The notes: a model not told the origin generated them from the sequence alone. A stretch of 58,654 bases of DNA from Bacteroidota bacterium (GCA_021324685.1 JAJPIQ010000059.1:1-58654); one strand, 5' to 3'; numbered from the stretch's first letter, positions 17,379 through 26,492 are shown. A program made the numbers and translations.

Positions 17379-18464
17379 TCACTTATGCCCCGCCGCGATC
17401 GCAAAAAGTTTTAGCATTTCAGCAACTTCTGAGAGATACGGAACGGTATTAGGAATTCCGAGATACGATCCATTAAGCATAGGCGCACCTTTCGTATCGT
17501 ACTCATTATAAAATCCTTTCGCGGCAATGTCCGATGCACTTCGATGATCGACAAAGAAATTTATAAACAGGAGACCGAGCGTTTTGTATTTCTGGTTGCG
17601 GGTAACATCGAAAAAATGGAACAGCCCATCGGCCAGATCGCCAATATCGGTCGGATTCCGATGGCCGGGTTGCTGACGACGGAGCATGAGTTCACCGCCG
17701 GCAACAGCCGAATCCAATAGTTCCAAAGCACGCGCATTGAATGCTTCGTCCTTCGAAGCAAGATAGGTTGTGAATGCCGCGTCGGCCGCGACCATCATGT
17801 CGCGTGGAAAAAATCCAACCTGGGGCGTACGGAGGGCATTGAGCGATGCCGCCGCCCATTGCTTATAGACATTATCGTGCGTGATCGCATAAAAACGGGC
17901 CGAGGCAAGCGCACCGTACGCCGTACTCACACCGTTCGGCCTGCGGTCGAATGCATTCCACGACCACCCTTTGGAGGCACCATCGACCCAAAAGCCGAGA
18001 TCGATCAACCCTTTAAAAGATGATTCCGCTGCGGTCAGGTAATCGCTGTCGCGTGTAACTTCGAAACAATGAAGTAAAGCCGAGCACCACTGCAGGTCAT
18101 CGTCCCCGCCAACGTAAATTTGGTCGCCCCGCCGCCCGATAATGCGTGCGCCCGAGTTCCCATTCGTCCGGTCATACAGCATGGTCGAACTCTCGAAGTA
18201 ATTCTTCATTTCTTCCGGCTTCAGGAGATGGTCTGCGACCATGTACGCATCGGCATCGAGCACGATCGTTATTCCCCATGCGTCGCTGCCGGGAGCATCG
18301 GGGGCGTCTGCACGGAGGACATAGTTCCGAGTGTTGGCATTCCACATGTGATGCTGCATATAATCGCGCGTGGCATCGAGCAAGCCGGTCCAATGCTCTT
18401 TTTGTGTCCAGGCGACCGCAGCAACACACAGGACGCAAAGAACGAAAATGATGTTTTTCCTCAT
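17379..18464 (-). CDS. Secreted alpha/alpha-toroid (glycosidase-like) protein
   Basis: 361 residues from the ATG opening the signal peptide MRKNIIFVLCVLCVAAVAWTQ. The mature protein has a repeated helical-hairpin pattern with Trp and Asp clusters (DDDLQWCSALLHCFEVTRD, GWSWNAFDRRPNGVSTAYGA, DIGDLADGLFHFFDVTRN) as in six-hairpin glycosidases; a GH76- or GH88-like fold is possible but I cannot assign the family or substrate. The start is 21 bp from the divergent namZ start, and the pairing with a muramidase hints at a role in cell-wall glycan turnover (inference). A longer frame would overlap namZ by over 200 nt and is unlikely. Confidence 0.6.
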   Translation of the reverse strand: MRKNIIFVLCVLCVAAVAWTQKEHWTGLLDATRDYMQHHMWNANTRNYVLRADAPDAPGSDAWGITIVLDADAYMVADHLLKPEEMKNYFESSTMLYDRTNGNSGARIIGRRGDQIYVGGDDDLQWCSALLHCFEVTRDSDYLTAAESSFKGLIDLGFWVDGASKGWSWNAFDRRPNGVSTAYGALASARFYAITHDNVYKQWAAASLNALRTPQVGFFPRDMMVAADAAFTTYLASKDEAFNARALELLDSAVAGGELMLRRQQPGHRNPTDIGDLADGLFHFFDVTRNQKYKTLGLLFINFFVDHRSASDIAAKGFYNEYDTKGAPMLNGSYLGIPNTVPYLSEVAEMLKLFAIAAGHK

Positions 18465-18485
18465 GATTGGTGTTAAGGCAAACGA

Positions 18486-19721
18486 ATGATAAAGCACATC
18501 CATTTCGCACTCGTTTGTCTTTTCTTTTTGGCCGGCATTTCCCGCTCGCAGGTCTCGACCGGCCTCGACCATCTTGTGGCCGAACATTTTGCGCCGCTCA
18601 AGGGCAAGCATGTAGGCCTGATCACGAACCAGACGGGTCGCACGCGAGATGGCCAGTGCGGTCCGAGCCTCTTCATGACATCTCACGTGCTGAAGGTCGT
18701 TGCGCTGTTCGCTCCGGAACACGGGCTCATGGGAACTCGCTCAGCCGGCGTTGCCAGCGATTCGCTCGAATACTTCGAAGGAGTTCCGGTCTATTCGCTA
18801 TACGGTTCCACCCGCAAACCGACGCGGGGGATGCTTCGCGGCGTGAACGCCCTGGTCTTCGATATTCAGGACGCCGGAGTGCGGCCATATACCTATCTTT
18901 CCACAATGATCGAAGCCATGGAAGCGGCGGCGGAAAACAATATTCCGTTTTATGTCCTTGACCGCCCGAACCCTCTTTCCGGGAACCGTATCGAAGGCAA
19001 TATCCTGGATACGACCTTAAAGAGCTTTGTCGGAATGCTTCCCATTCCGTATCTGCACGGCATGACTTTGGGCGAACTTGCCCGCATGGCCAGGGCAAAA
19101 GGATGGTTCGCCCATGCTGCGAAGCTTAAACTGACGGTCATCCCCATGACCGGCTGGAACCGATCGATGTATTGGAACGAAACAGGACTGTCGTGGACGG
19201 CGTCCAGCCCGAACGTCCCGCAGTTTCAAAACGACGTGGGGCTTGCTATGCTCGGCGCGACCGGCGAACTTGGCGTACTTTCGATCGGCATTGGCAGCGA
19301 CCTGCCCTTTCTTCGCATCGGTTCGACGCTCCTCGGAGAAAGCGAAATCTTTCGGATGGCGGATTCCGCATTTCGGGGAACTGTTCCTCTCTCGACGGAG
19401 GACTTTACGGCCACGACCAGCGCCGGCACGAAAATGTATCGCGGCGTCCGTATCGCACTGCCAGACTCGCTCGGTTCGATCCCATCGCTCTACGAGCCGC
19501 AATTTCGAATGCTGGAGCTCATGCTTCGCGATACCGCCTTTCGTGCGAGTTTCGATGCGCTTTCGCCATCGGACAATACGATGTTCGAAAAGGTGACCGG
19601 TATGCATGGGCTCTTGGAGATGTTGCGCCGGTGTGAGGACCTCGAGCCCGTTTTTGCCGAGGGTCGAAACGAGGCCGAGCAATTTCGACGGGAGCGAATT
19701 CCCTACCTGCTCTATCCATAG
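18486..19721 (+). CDS. namZ: Exo-beta-N-acetylmuramidase NamZ (DUF1343)
   Basis: NamZ removes terminal N-acetylmuramic acid from peptidoglycan fragments. The 411-residue product has a signal peptide (about 1-22) and DUF1343 motifs: GLITNQTGRT, VALFAPEHGLMG, FDIQDAGVRPYTYLSTM, DRPNPL and WTASSPNVP. Length fits the family. The hydrolytic Glu is probably that of APEHG, as described for this family. AAGG stands 7 nt before the ATG. It is divergent from the glycosidase-like gene with only 21 bp between the start codons, so their promoters must overlap each other's coding regions. Confidence 0.9.
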   Translation: MIKHIHFALVCLFFLAGISRSQVSTGLDHLVAEHFAPLKGKHVGLITNQTGRTRDGQCGPSLFMTSHVLKVVALFAPEHGLMGTRSAGVASDSLEYFEGVPVYSLYGSTRKPTRGMLRGVNALVFDIQDAGVRPYTYLSTMIEAMEAAAENNIPFYVLDRPNPLSGNRIEGNILDTTLKSFVGMLPIPYLHGMTLGELARMARAKGWFAHAAKLKLTVIPMTGWNRSMYWNETGLSWTASSPNVPQFQNDVGLAMLGATGELGVLSIGIGSDLPFLRIGSTLLGESEIFRMADSAFRGTVPLSTEDFTATTSAGTKMYRGVRIALPDSLGSIPSLYEPQFRMLELMLRDTAFRASFDALSPSDNTMFEKVTGMHGLLEMLRRCEDLEPVFAEGRNEAEQFRRERIPYLLYP

Positions 19722-19829
19722 CCCTGGAAAAAATTTGGTCTTAAAAATGAATCGCAATTCAGCGTTTCTCATTAAACCGCAGGCGTGCGTTCGGCTCTAA
19801 ATGGTATCCTAACAATTGGAGATACACAC

Positions 19830-20261
19830 ATGAAGATCAAAATCTTATTCCTCGCTTTACTCTTCGGCGCCTCGTTCGCACTTTCGAGCGTCGCAACCGC
19901 ACAGACGTCCGGACAGGCTCCGGCCATGCTCACTCCTCAGCAGCGCATGGAAAAACGCTTCGAGCACCTGAAGAAAGTTCTAAACCTGACCGATGCCCAG
20001 GCCGATCAACTCCACGCCATCTGGCAGCAAAATGCGTCGAAAATCGAAGCCGACCGCGATGCCATCCGGGCCGCCGCGCCGGGAAGCGATGCGCGCAAGG
20101 CTGCGCGTAAACAACTCGCCGCCGATATGAAAGCCTTGCACGAGCAGGTAAAATCGGTACTGACTCCGGCTCAGGAAAAGAAATTTAAGCAGATCATGCT
20201 CCGCCGAGTCGAGCGCCGCGAAAAGAGACTCAATAAGCTCGAGCAAAAGTTAAAACAATAA
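19830..20261 (+). CDS. Spy/CpxP-type LTXXQ periplasmic protein
   Basis: 143 residues from the ATG with GGAG 8 nt upstream. A signal peptide ends at ATAQ, followed by a Lys/Arg/Gln-rich all-helical domain with two LTxxQ motifs (LNLTDAQADQLHAIWQQN and LTPAQEKKFKQIM) as in Spy and CpxP. Spy-like proteins are ATP-independent periplasmic chaperones or stress sensors; a general envelope-stress role is inferred. The C-terminus is strongly basic (RRVERREKRLNKLEQKL). The stop region is duplicated in frame and followed by an intrinsic terminator. Confidence 0.8.
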   Translation: MKIKILFLALLFGASFALSSVATAQTSGQAPAMLTPQQRMEKRFEHLKKVLNLTDAQADQLHAIWQQNASKIEADRDAIRAAAPGSDARKAARKQLAADMKALHEQVKSVLTPAQEKKFKQIMLRRVERREKRLNKLEQKLKQ

Positions 20262-20285
20262 ATCAGAGCAAAGTTAAATCAGTAA
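20241..20285. repeat. Duplicated stop region of the Spy-like gene
   Basis: A segment starting GAGCAAAAGTTAAAACA and ending TAA (20241-20261) is followed by GAGCAAAGTTAAATCAGTAA (20266-20285). The second TAA is 24 nt after the first and in the same frame. Confidence 0.75.
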
Positions 20286-20310
20286 CTCATTATTATTCTC
20301 TTATTCCTCC

Positions 20311-20343
20311 AGGCCTTTCTTCTAACGAAGAAAGGCCTTTTTT
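20311..20343 (+). terminator. Intrinsic terminator after the Spy-like gene
   Basis: Perfect 12-bp stem AGGCCTTTCTTC / GAAGAAAGGCCT with loop TAAC, followed by a T run. Confidence 0.92.
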
Positions 20344-20418
20344 CTTAGCCTCACCTTTTCTCATTCTGAAAGGTCTTCCCCTTCTGTTTTTCATGTTTTT
20401 GAAGAAAAACTGAAATAA

Positions 20419-21759
20419 ATGGAACCATCCTTATTGAGACTGAGTCTTAGTAAGCGGAACGTGGAGACCACTATAGAATTACAGCAGCCTTCGCCCATTG
20501 AATCGGCCACCCCGATTTCACGCCGAATTCATTTTGGCCGTTTAGGCCTTTGGCTGGCCGTTATCGGCCCCGGACTTATGGTCATGCTCGCCGATACCGA
20601 TGCTGGCAGCATTATTACAGCGGCCCAATCCGGTGCCCAATGGGGATTTTCGATGGTCCTGCCGCAGCTCATTCTTATTCCGATTCTATATATTGTCCAG
20701 GAGATCACGGTCCGGCTTGGTCTGGTCACCGGAAAAGGTCATGGCGAACTCATTCGTGAGCATTTCGGGATGGGCTGGGCGATGGTCTCCGTTATCACGC
20801 TTTTTATTGCCTGTGTCGGTGCGCTGGTAACGGAATTTGCCGGTATTGCCGGAGTGGCGCAGATGTTTCATATTCCACTCTGGGTCAGCGTTCCGGCAGT
20901 GACGCTCCTGCTGATACTCGTCGGATTTAGCGGCAGTTACCGCCGCGTCGAAAAGATCGGCCTTGCGGTTGGGCTGTTCGAATTGCTCTTCATCATCGCG
21001 GCGATTATGGCAAAACCCGATTTCAATGAAATGGCGCACGGTCTCGCCACTTTCCCCATTGGACACGGGAATTATCTATTCCTGTTGGCTGCGAACGTCG
21101 GAGCGGTTATCATGCCGTGGATGGTGTTTTATCAGCAGGGCGCTGTCATCGATAAACGGCTTCGAAAAAAAGATTTGAACCTCCAGCGCTGGGATACGAA
21201 AATTGGCGCCGTCGTCACGCAGCTTATTATGATCGCCGTCGTTATCGCTACGGCCGTCGGGATCCACGCGACAACCCCCAATGCGGTCTTGAATGACATC
21301 GAGGACGTTTCCCGCGCCCTTACGCCGTCCCTCGGTCCAACAACGGGAATTATTCTTTTCGGTCTCGGCATGGCCGGAGCGGCGTTCCTTGCGGCGATCG
21401 TCGTTTCGCTTGCCGGCGCCTGGGGACTCAGCGAAGCGCTCGGCATGAAACACAGCCTCGATCTTCCTTTCAAAAAGGCGAAAGGCTTTTATAGCGTCTA
21501 TACCCTGGCCCACGTCGGCGGAGCGGTGATCGTCCTGCTCGGACTTCCACTCGTGAGCCTGATGATCAATGTCGAAGTGATGAATGCCGTGCTGCTGCCG
21601 ATCGTGCTCGGCTTTCTGATCCTGTTAGAACGAAAGGCGCTCCCAAAGGAATATCGTATGTCGGGAACCAGAAAACATATTGCCTGGTCGCTCACGGGAA
21701 TTGTGATCCTCTTCGGCCTTTATACTGCGGGTTCGACGTTGATCGACGCCCTCAAGTAA
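20419..21759 (+). CDS. Nramp-superfamily divalent cation transporter
   Basis: A 446-residue protein with about 11 hydrophobic helices. The first helix carries GPGLMVMLADTDAGSI, where canonical Nramp proteins have DPGN; here the four residues are D61-A-G-S64. The helix-6 motif is VGAVIMPWMVFYQ, keeping the metal-binding Met but with Trp in place of the MPH His. Such changes occur in Nramp-related magnesium transporters (NRMTs) and other divergent clades, so the ion may be Mg2+ or Mn2+ rather than iron; this cannot be decided here. An Arg/Pro-rich N-terminus of about 40 residues precedes the core. It stands alone downstream of a terminator and converges on the sigma-factor unit. Confidence 0.85.
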   Translation: MEPSLLRLSLSKRNVETTIELQQPSPIESATPISRRIHFGRLGLWLAVIGPGLMVMLADTDAGSIITAAQSGAQWGFSMVLPQLILIPILYIVQEITVRLGLVTGKGHGELIREHFGMGWAMVSVITLFIACVGALVTEFAGIAGVAQMFHIPLWVSVPAVTLLLILVGFSGSYRRVEKIGLAVGLFELLFIIAAIMAKPDFNEMAHGLATFPIGHGNYLFLLAANVGAVIMPWMVFYQQGAVIDKRLRKKDLNLQRWDTKIGAVVTQLIMIAVVIATAVGIHATTPNAVLNDIEDVSRALTPSLGPTTGIILFGLGMAGAAFLAAIVVSLAGAWGLSEALGMKHSLDLPFKKAKGFYSVYTLAHVGGAVIVLLGLPLVSLMINVEVMNAVLLPIVLGFLILLERKALPKEYRMSGTRKHIAWSLTGIVILFGLYTAGSTLIDALK

Positions 21760-21763
21760 GAGG

Positions 21764-22150
21764 CTAATCTTTTCTCCAGGCGGTCTTCCACTCTTCTTTT
21801 TTTCGCTTCCATTCCTCTTTGGCCTGTTCGCGTTCTTCGGGACTCATTTGCTGCCATTTCATCCACCATTCACCGCCCTGCCACGGTCCGCAGTAATCGG
21901 CGCCGTACATCGCCTTATCCCATTTCCAGCCCCGTTTTTTCCAGGCCCATGGACCGCCATATTTTTTCCAGTGCCAGAGTCCATGCAAAAATCCACGACG
22001 CTCGCGAATGCCAACTAATACTCTTGTCAAAACAAGCAGACCGACCGCCTGCAAATAACTCACTTCCGGCCCATGGAACAGCACTGGGATCAGCGCATTC
22101 CAGAGCAGCATTGTGATCAGGCCAAAAAGTAAAATTGCCACGATAAACAT
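21764..22150 (-). CDS. Small membrane protein encoded with the ECF sigma factor
   Basis: 128 residues: two N-terminal hydrophobic segments (about 2-22 and 30-46), then a Trp/Lys/Gly-rich stretch (HWKKYGGPWAWKKRGWKW) and a charged C-terminus (MSPEEREQAKEEWKRKKEEW). It follows the sigma-factor gene by about 62 nt on the same strand. Proteins of this layout are commonly found next to ECF sigma factors and may act as regulators or anti-sigma factors, but no zinc-finger anti-sigma domain is visible. Function unknown. Confidence 0.65.
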   Translation of the reverse strand: MFIVAILLFGLITMLLWNALIPVLFHGPEVSYLQAVGLLVLTRVLVGIRERRGFLHGLWHWKKYGGPWAWKKRGWKWDKAMYGADYCGPWQGGEWWMKWQQMSPEEREQAKEEWKRKKEEWKTAWRKD

Positions 22151-22175
22151 TCTATCCCACCATCGCTTTCATATA

Positions 22176-22218
22176 AGGAACTATCATTACCAGGAACTTC
22201 ATCGAGGAACTTTCATCG
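22176..22218. repeat. 13-14-nt tandem repeat over the sigma-factor stop
   Basis: AGGAACTTTCATCG (22205-22218), AGGAACTTCATCG (22192-22204) and a weaker AGGAACTATCATT (22176-22188) lie in tandem on the plus strand; the first contains the stop codon of the sigma gene. Copies are not in the same frame. Confidence 0.7.
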
Positions 22219-22749
22219 CAAGTGTTTCAACTGCTTCCGGAGCGCGAGCACGGCATACCGTTTCCGCGCCAGCAGCGTATTTAAGTTCTCGCCCGTGATC
22301 TCCTGAATTTCGTTAAAAGAGAAGCCTTCGAGCTCGTGCATGACGAAGATGTCCCGCTGTTTTTCCGGCAGCGTCGCAAGCGCGTCCATGAACGCCGCCC
22401 AGATCTCCTGCTGGTGCAACGCCACGTCACCCGTCCGTTCGGAGGACGCCGCGGTCTGCTCGATCGCCTCGGTCATCGCTTCCGGTTTTCGCTTACGGTA
22501 CCAGTCGATCACGCGATTTTTGGCCGCGTGATACAGCCACGCCGTGACATCTTCGATCGCCTCGGAGGCATCGACCGCGCGAACGAGCTGATAAAACACG
22601 TCCTGCACGATATCCTCCGCGATATCCAAATCGCGGACTTTCGAGCGGACGAACTTCAGCACCGCTTCCCGCCCTTCGGTGAGCGTTGCTCCGGCGCGAG
22701 GCCCTGCGAGATCGTTCATGGTCAGTACTGCCGCCATCTTCGGCTTCAT
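22213..22749 (-). CDS. ECF-type RNA polymerase sigma factor
   Basis: A 178-residue sigma-70 family protein with region 2 (VRDLDIAEDIVQDVFYQLVRA, AWLYHAAKNRVIDWYRKRK) and region 4 (LPEKQRDIFVMHELEGFSFNEIQEITG with a helix-turn-helix), and no region 1 or 3, as in extracytoplasmic-function sigma factors. The N-terminal about 30 residues are poorly conserved and other ATGs exist at codons 5 and 11. It directs transcription of a small stress regulon, probably including itself and the downstream membrane protein gene. Confidence 0.9.
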   Translation of the reverse strand: MKPKMAAVLTMNDLAGPRAGATLTEGREAVLKFVRSKVRDLDIAEDIVQDVFYQLVRAVDASEAIEDVTAWLYHAAKNRVIDWYRKRKPEAMTEAIEQTAASSERTGDVALHQQEIWAAFMDALATLPEKQRDIFVMHELEGFSFNEIQEITGENLNTLLARKRYAVLALRKQLKHLR

Positions 22750-22989
22750 AGACGCAGTGGAATAAAAATTATTGTAATGCTTATACGGCTGCTGAGCCTG
22801 CCGTTTCGAAGACCGAATTATGCCTTGTTTAATTCAATATTTTGAGCGAAGACACCATATTTTTAGCAATCTGGCCCAATTTAAGCAATAATTTATACAC
22901 AGCATTTTGTCCTTCCCGAACCGTAGCCGAAGATTCATTAATCTATGCAACCTGAAATTCGAAAAAATAATCAGCCGATCGGAATATAG

Positions 22990-23051
22990 AGTAAAGCATT
23001 GCGCGCAAAGGAGTAAAGGATTGTGCGAAGAAGTAAAGGATTGTGCGAAGA
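22990..23051. repeat. 20-nt tandem repeats upstream of the CxxC-protein gene
   Basis: Two identical copies of AGTAAAGGATTGTGCGAAGA (23012-23031, 23032-23051) follow a degenerate first copy from 22990. The rest of the 338-bp gap between the divergent sigma gene and the next gene shows nothing recognisable. Confidence 0.85.
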
Positions 23052-23087
23052 CATGTAACTTCCGAGTTACCCCGGTGTTCAAACGAT

Positions 23088-23537
23088 ATGGCATACTTCA
23101 CCGTCGAAGAATTGCGCGTCGCTACTCCCTGCGAGCGGTCCTGGAACGAAATGGAAGGCGACGATTACGTCCGCCATTGTACGGATTGCAAAAAGAATGT
23201 CTACGATGTTTCGATGCTTACGCGCGCTGAAGCGAACGAACTCATTCGCGAAAAAGAAGGCCAGCTTTGCGTTCGCTATTATCGCCGTTTCGATGGAACG
23301 GTCCTGACAGCCGATTGTCCGGTTGGCCTGCGAAGAATCAGGAAGCACTATCTGTGGCTACGCTCGAAATTCGTGGTGGCCGCGCTGACAATCTGGGCTG
23401 CGGTCGCCGGGTCGACTTCCTCCTGCGATCAGATGCCGGTCATGGGCGTTCTTCTTGTTCCGGACAGCCTTATTCACCGCGACAGCACGGTCCATCGCGA
23501 TTCGATTATGGTTCCAGAGCAGCTTCCGGTGAAATAA
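23088..23537 (+). CDS. CxxC-containing protein with membrane or lipoprotein C-terminus
   Basis: 149 residues from the ATG at 23088 (an upstream in-frame ATG at 23043 lies in the repeat leader). The N-terminal part has PCERSWNEM, HCTDCKKNVYDVS, LCVRYYRRFDGTVLTADCPVG, a Cys pattern shared by a widespread uncharacterised bacterial family (recalled by pattern, not searched) that may bind metal. It is followed by a basic segment, a hydrophobic helix (VVAALTIWAAVAGSTSSC) and a short Asp/His/Arg repeat tail (LIHRDSTVHRDSIM). The order suggests a cytoplasmic Cys domain and a single TM. Function unknown. Confidence 0.7.
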   Translation: MAYFTVEELRVATPCERSWNEMEGDDYVRHCTDCKKNVYDVSMLTRAEANELIREKEGQLCVRYYRRFDGTVLTADCPVGLRRIRKHYLWLRSKFVVAALTIWAAVAGSTSSCDQMPVMGVLLVPDSLIHRDSTVHRDSIMVPEQLPVK

Positions 23538-23701
23538 CGATTGCGGCTCGTTCCTCGCCGAAGCATTTTCCGTAGCTAAAAATCCCAGGCATCCCCTCAT
23601 TCCCAAACATCCCACGTTCCGGCGGCGCCCGATTTCCCCGGCACCTAAGGAATAGCTGAGTCTGTTTCTTTTTCGCTTTTTTTCATAACCCATCGAATAT
23701 T

Positions 23702-25111
23702 ATGCACAAACTGTTTTGCTGGGCCTGTATTCTGACGGCATTACTTGCCTTCGGGGTCCTCGAGGTCCAAAGCGCGGATGCGCAGGGGCGGTCGCAAACA
23801 GCACCTCCTTTCGTTGAAAAGACCCTCTCGAACGGGCTGAACGTCATCGTTGTCGAGAACCACATGGTACCGCTGGTCACCATCGAACTCGTCGCAAAAA
23901 ACGGCGGCTTTACCGAACCGCCCGAATACAGCGGGCTCTCGCACCTGTATGAACACATGTTCTTCAAAGCCAATGAGAAATATCCTTCGCAGGAGCAGTT
24001 TATGAACGGCCTGGAGGACTTAGGCGGCTCGCTCGGCGTCAGCAACGCGACAACGAACCAGGAGCATGTAAACTATTTTATCGTCATCCCCTCTCGCAAC
24101 ATGGCGGGCGGAATGGACTTCATGTCGAATGCGATCCGCACGCCGCTCTTCGACTCGCTGGAACTGAAAAAAGAGAAACAGGTCATCCTTGGCGAGTTCG
24201 ACCGGAACCAGGCGGAGCCCGATTTCCCGTTGCGCTATGCCATGGATAGCGCCGTCTGGTCGCCCGCGCTCTTTAGCCGCAAGGAACAGCTCGGGCTGCG
24301 CCCAACCATTCTTTCGGCCACGCCAGAGATGATGCACACGATCCAGCACCGATTTTACGTTCCCAACAATATGGCGTTGATCATCTCCGGCGATGTAAAC
24401 CCTTCGGAAGTATTCGCGATGGCCGAACGGTATTTCGGTGCAAAGCTCTGGCCAAAAGGTCCGGCTCCGTTCCCGACTTATAATCCGCCGCCATTCCCTC
24501 CGATCACCAAGCAGTTGGTCGTGCGTCCGGCGCTCGATTTCCCATACACGGAAATCCGTTTCGAGTGGCATGGGCCCAGCCTTGGAAAAGAAAATGCCGA
24601 TACGTATGCCGCGGACGTTTTCAGCACGATCCTCGACCAGCCGAACAGCCGCTTCCAGAAGGCGCTCGTCGATAAGCGCTTAGCCTATCAGGCGCAGGTC
24701 TCGTATTTCTCCGAAATGAACGTCGGCCCGATCGATATCGAAGCCTACGCTCCCATTCCCGCGACCAAAAAGGCGGTCAAGGCGATCGAAGATCAGATCG
24801 CGCACTTTACCGATGCCGATTACTTCACAGATGACGAACTCTCGACGGCCAAGCGCATTCTCGCCGGAGACCGGATCTATGAAACCGAATCGGCGACCTC
24901 GTTCGCGACCCAATCGCTTCCACTCTGGTGGGCATCGGCGGGGCTCGATTACTATACGCACTATCTCGAAAACGTGAATAAAGTTACCCGCGCCGATATT
25001 CAGCGTTATATCGACCGCTGGATCAAAGGCCAGCCCTATGTGCTTGGCGTCACCACCAACCAGACCGCTCTCGATAAACTTCAACTCAAGCCGGAGGACC
25101 TTCTGCAATGA
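23702..25111 (+). CDS. M16 family zinc metallopeptidase, active subunit
   Basis: 469 residues with a signal peptide ending near SADAQ. It has the inverted zinc motif HxxEH in LSHLYEHMFFKANEKYP, with the distal Glu in KKEKQVILGEFDRNQ. The N-terminal peptidase domain is followed by the second M16 repeat (LSATPEMMHTIQHRFYVPNNMALIISGDV). It probably degrades peptides in the periplasm together with the next gene's product. The stop overlaps the next start (ATGA), giving tight coupling and a presumed 1:1 complex. Confidence 0.92.
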   Translation: MHKLFCWACILTALLAFGVLEVQSADAQGRSQTAPPFVEKTLSNGLNVIVVENHMVPLVTIELVAKNGGFTEPPEYSGLSHLYEHMFFKANEKYPSQEQFMNGLEDLGGSLGVSNATTNQEHVNYFIVIPSRNMAGGMDFMSNAIRTPLFDSLELKKEKQVILGEFDRNQAEPDFPLRYAMDSAVWSPALFSRKEQLGLRPTILSATPEMMHTIQHRFYVPNNMALIISGDVNPSEVFAMAERYFGAKLWPKGPAPFPTYNPPPFPPITKQLVVRPALDFPYTEIRFEWHGPSLGKENADTYAADVFSTILDQPNSRFQKALVDKRLAYQAQVSYFSEMNVGPIDIEAYAPIPATKKAVKAIEDQIAHFTDADYFTDDELSTAKRILAGDRIYETESATSFATQSLPLWWASAGLDYYTHYLENVNKVTRADIQRYIDRWIKGQPYVLGVTTNQTALDKLQLKPEDLLQ

Positions 25112-26427
25112 AAACCACCATTCTTGCCATTGCCGCACTCTTCATTACTGCCGCGGCATCGGCGCAAATTCCGAATGACGTTCAGGACTTTACGACCCAC
25201 GGCATTCACGTGATCTTACGCTCGACGAAGGCGAACCAGGTCATCGGCGTGATCGCCGGCTTCGAAGGCGGCCTTGCCTACGGCGAAACGGCCAATGCGT
25301 CGGTTGCCGGTGGAACGGCTGGCCTTATCAGCATGAGCGGGAGCGATAAATATCCCAAAACGGCATATCGCGATTCGCTTGCGCGGCTTTCGACATCGAT
25401 CGCCGGAAATGGAAATATCTATCACATGGTCTTTACACTGCGGACCATCCGTCCGAACTTCAATTCGGCATGGAGTATCTTCAGCGATGTGCTCCTGCAC
25501 CCGCATTACGATACGCTCGAAGCCCAGAAGTTGCAGGAACAATCGATGAAGGCGATCGAAGCGCGCGAGTACGATCCGGAAAGTTATTCTGCCTTTTTGG
25601 CCGATAGTATCTGGAAAGGCAATTCCCCGCTCAATCGAGTTCCCACTATGGCCGAAGTGCAGAATATGACTATCGGCGACCTCCAGAATTACCGGAACGC
25701 GCAGTTCCAGCGTTCGCGACTCGTCGTCGTCGTCGTAGGCGATGTTTCGAAACAGGAGATCGAGTCGAAGCTGGCCTCGCTCGAGGCACTCCCCCAGGGC
25801 AACTTCTCCTGGCCGCAGATTCCCGTCATTACCCCGCAGACGGACCAGTACGATTTCGTTCCAAAACCGCACGATTTCCCGACGACATACGTCAACATGC
25901 GCTCCGCGTCGGCCGCCGTGCGGGACCCGACCTGGTGGTCGGAACGAATTCTGCTCGAAATCCTCGACAAGCGGCTTTTCGACGAGGTCCGCACGAAGCG
26001 GAACCTTTCGTATTCGCCGGAAGCCTATCCGAACGGCAATTATACGAACTTCGATATTTCGATCGCACTGCAATCGATCTATCCCGATTCGGCGGCCCAG
26101 GTGGTCTTCAATGTCCTGCGGAATTTGCAGAATGAGACTGTTTCCCCCGTCGACCTCCGGCATGCAAAGGAAGGCCGCATCACGACCTACTATTATATCG
26201 CACAGGAAAATCTGCGGCAGGCGCAACTCTTATACACCGATCAGGTGGAAGCACGGGACTGGCGGCTTTTTTTCCGTATCGTGCCTGAGACCGAAAAAGT
26301 TACGGCCGCTCAGGTCCGCGACGCTGCCAACCGATATTTCCATCACCTGACCTTTGTGCTCATGGGCCCCGAAGCCAATGCCGACGTCGGCACACCCGCT
26401 CATAAGGACGTGTATCACTTCGAATAA
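25108..26427 (+). CDS. M16 family peptidase, inactive partner subunit
   Basis: 439 residues with signal peptide MKTTILAIAALFITAAASAQ. It aligns to M16 repeats but the zinc motif is lost: the equivalent of HxxEH reads ANASVAGGTAGLISM. The C-terminal half keeps the Arg-Tyr type motif (KRNLSYSPEAYPNGNY) needed for substrate binding in two-chain M16 enzymes. So it is the non-catalytic partner of the active M16 subunit, as in mitochondrial processing peptidase and bacterial PqqL-like pairs. An intrinsic terminator follows. Confidence 0.88.
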   Translation: MKTTILAIAALFITAAASAQIPNDVQDFTTHGIHVILRSTKANQVIGVIAGFEGGLAYGETANASVAGGTAGLISMSGSDKYPKTAYRDSLARLSTSIAGNGNIYHMVFTLRTIRPNFNSAWSIFSDVLLHPHYDTLEAQKLQEQSMKAIEAREYDPESYSAFLADSIWKGNSPLNRVPTMAEVQNMTIGDLQNYRNAQFQRSRLVVVVVGDVSKQEIESKLASLEALPQGNFSWPQIPVITPQTDQYDFVPKPHDFPTTYVNMRSASAAVRDPTWWSERILLEILDKRLFDEVRTKRNLSYSPEAYPNGNYTNFDISIALQSIYPDSAAQVVFNVLRNLQNETVSPVDLRHAKEGRITTYYYIAQENLRQAQLLYTDQVEARDWRLFFRIVPETEKVTAAQVRDAANRYFHHLTFVLMGPEANADVGTPAHKDVYHFE

Positions 26428-26449
26428 ATTACCTCCATTGTTGGTTGTA

Positions 26450-26477
26450 GACCGGGTTTCGGCCCGGTCTTTTTTTT
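26450..26477 (+). terminator. Intrinsic terminator after the M16 pair
   Basis: Stem GACCGGG / CCCGGTC, loop TTTCGG, then eight T. It ends only 15 nt before the ATG of the AraC-type regulator gene. Confidence 0.92.
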
Positions 26478-26492
26478 GCAGTCTGTCAAACG

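Noticed and set aside
18465-18722. 86-codon upstream extension of the glycosidase-like gene
   Set aside because: It would overlap the divergent namZ gene, while the internal ATG begins a perfect signal peptide.
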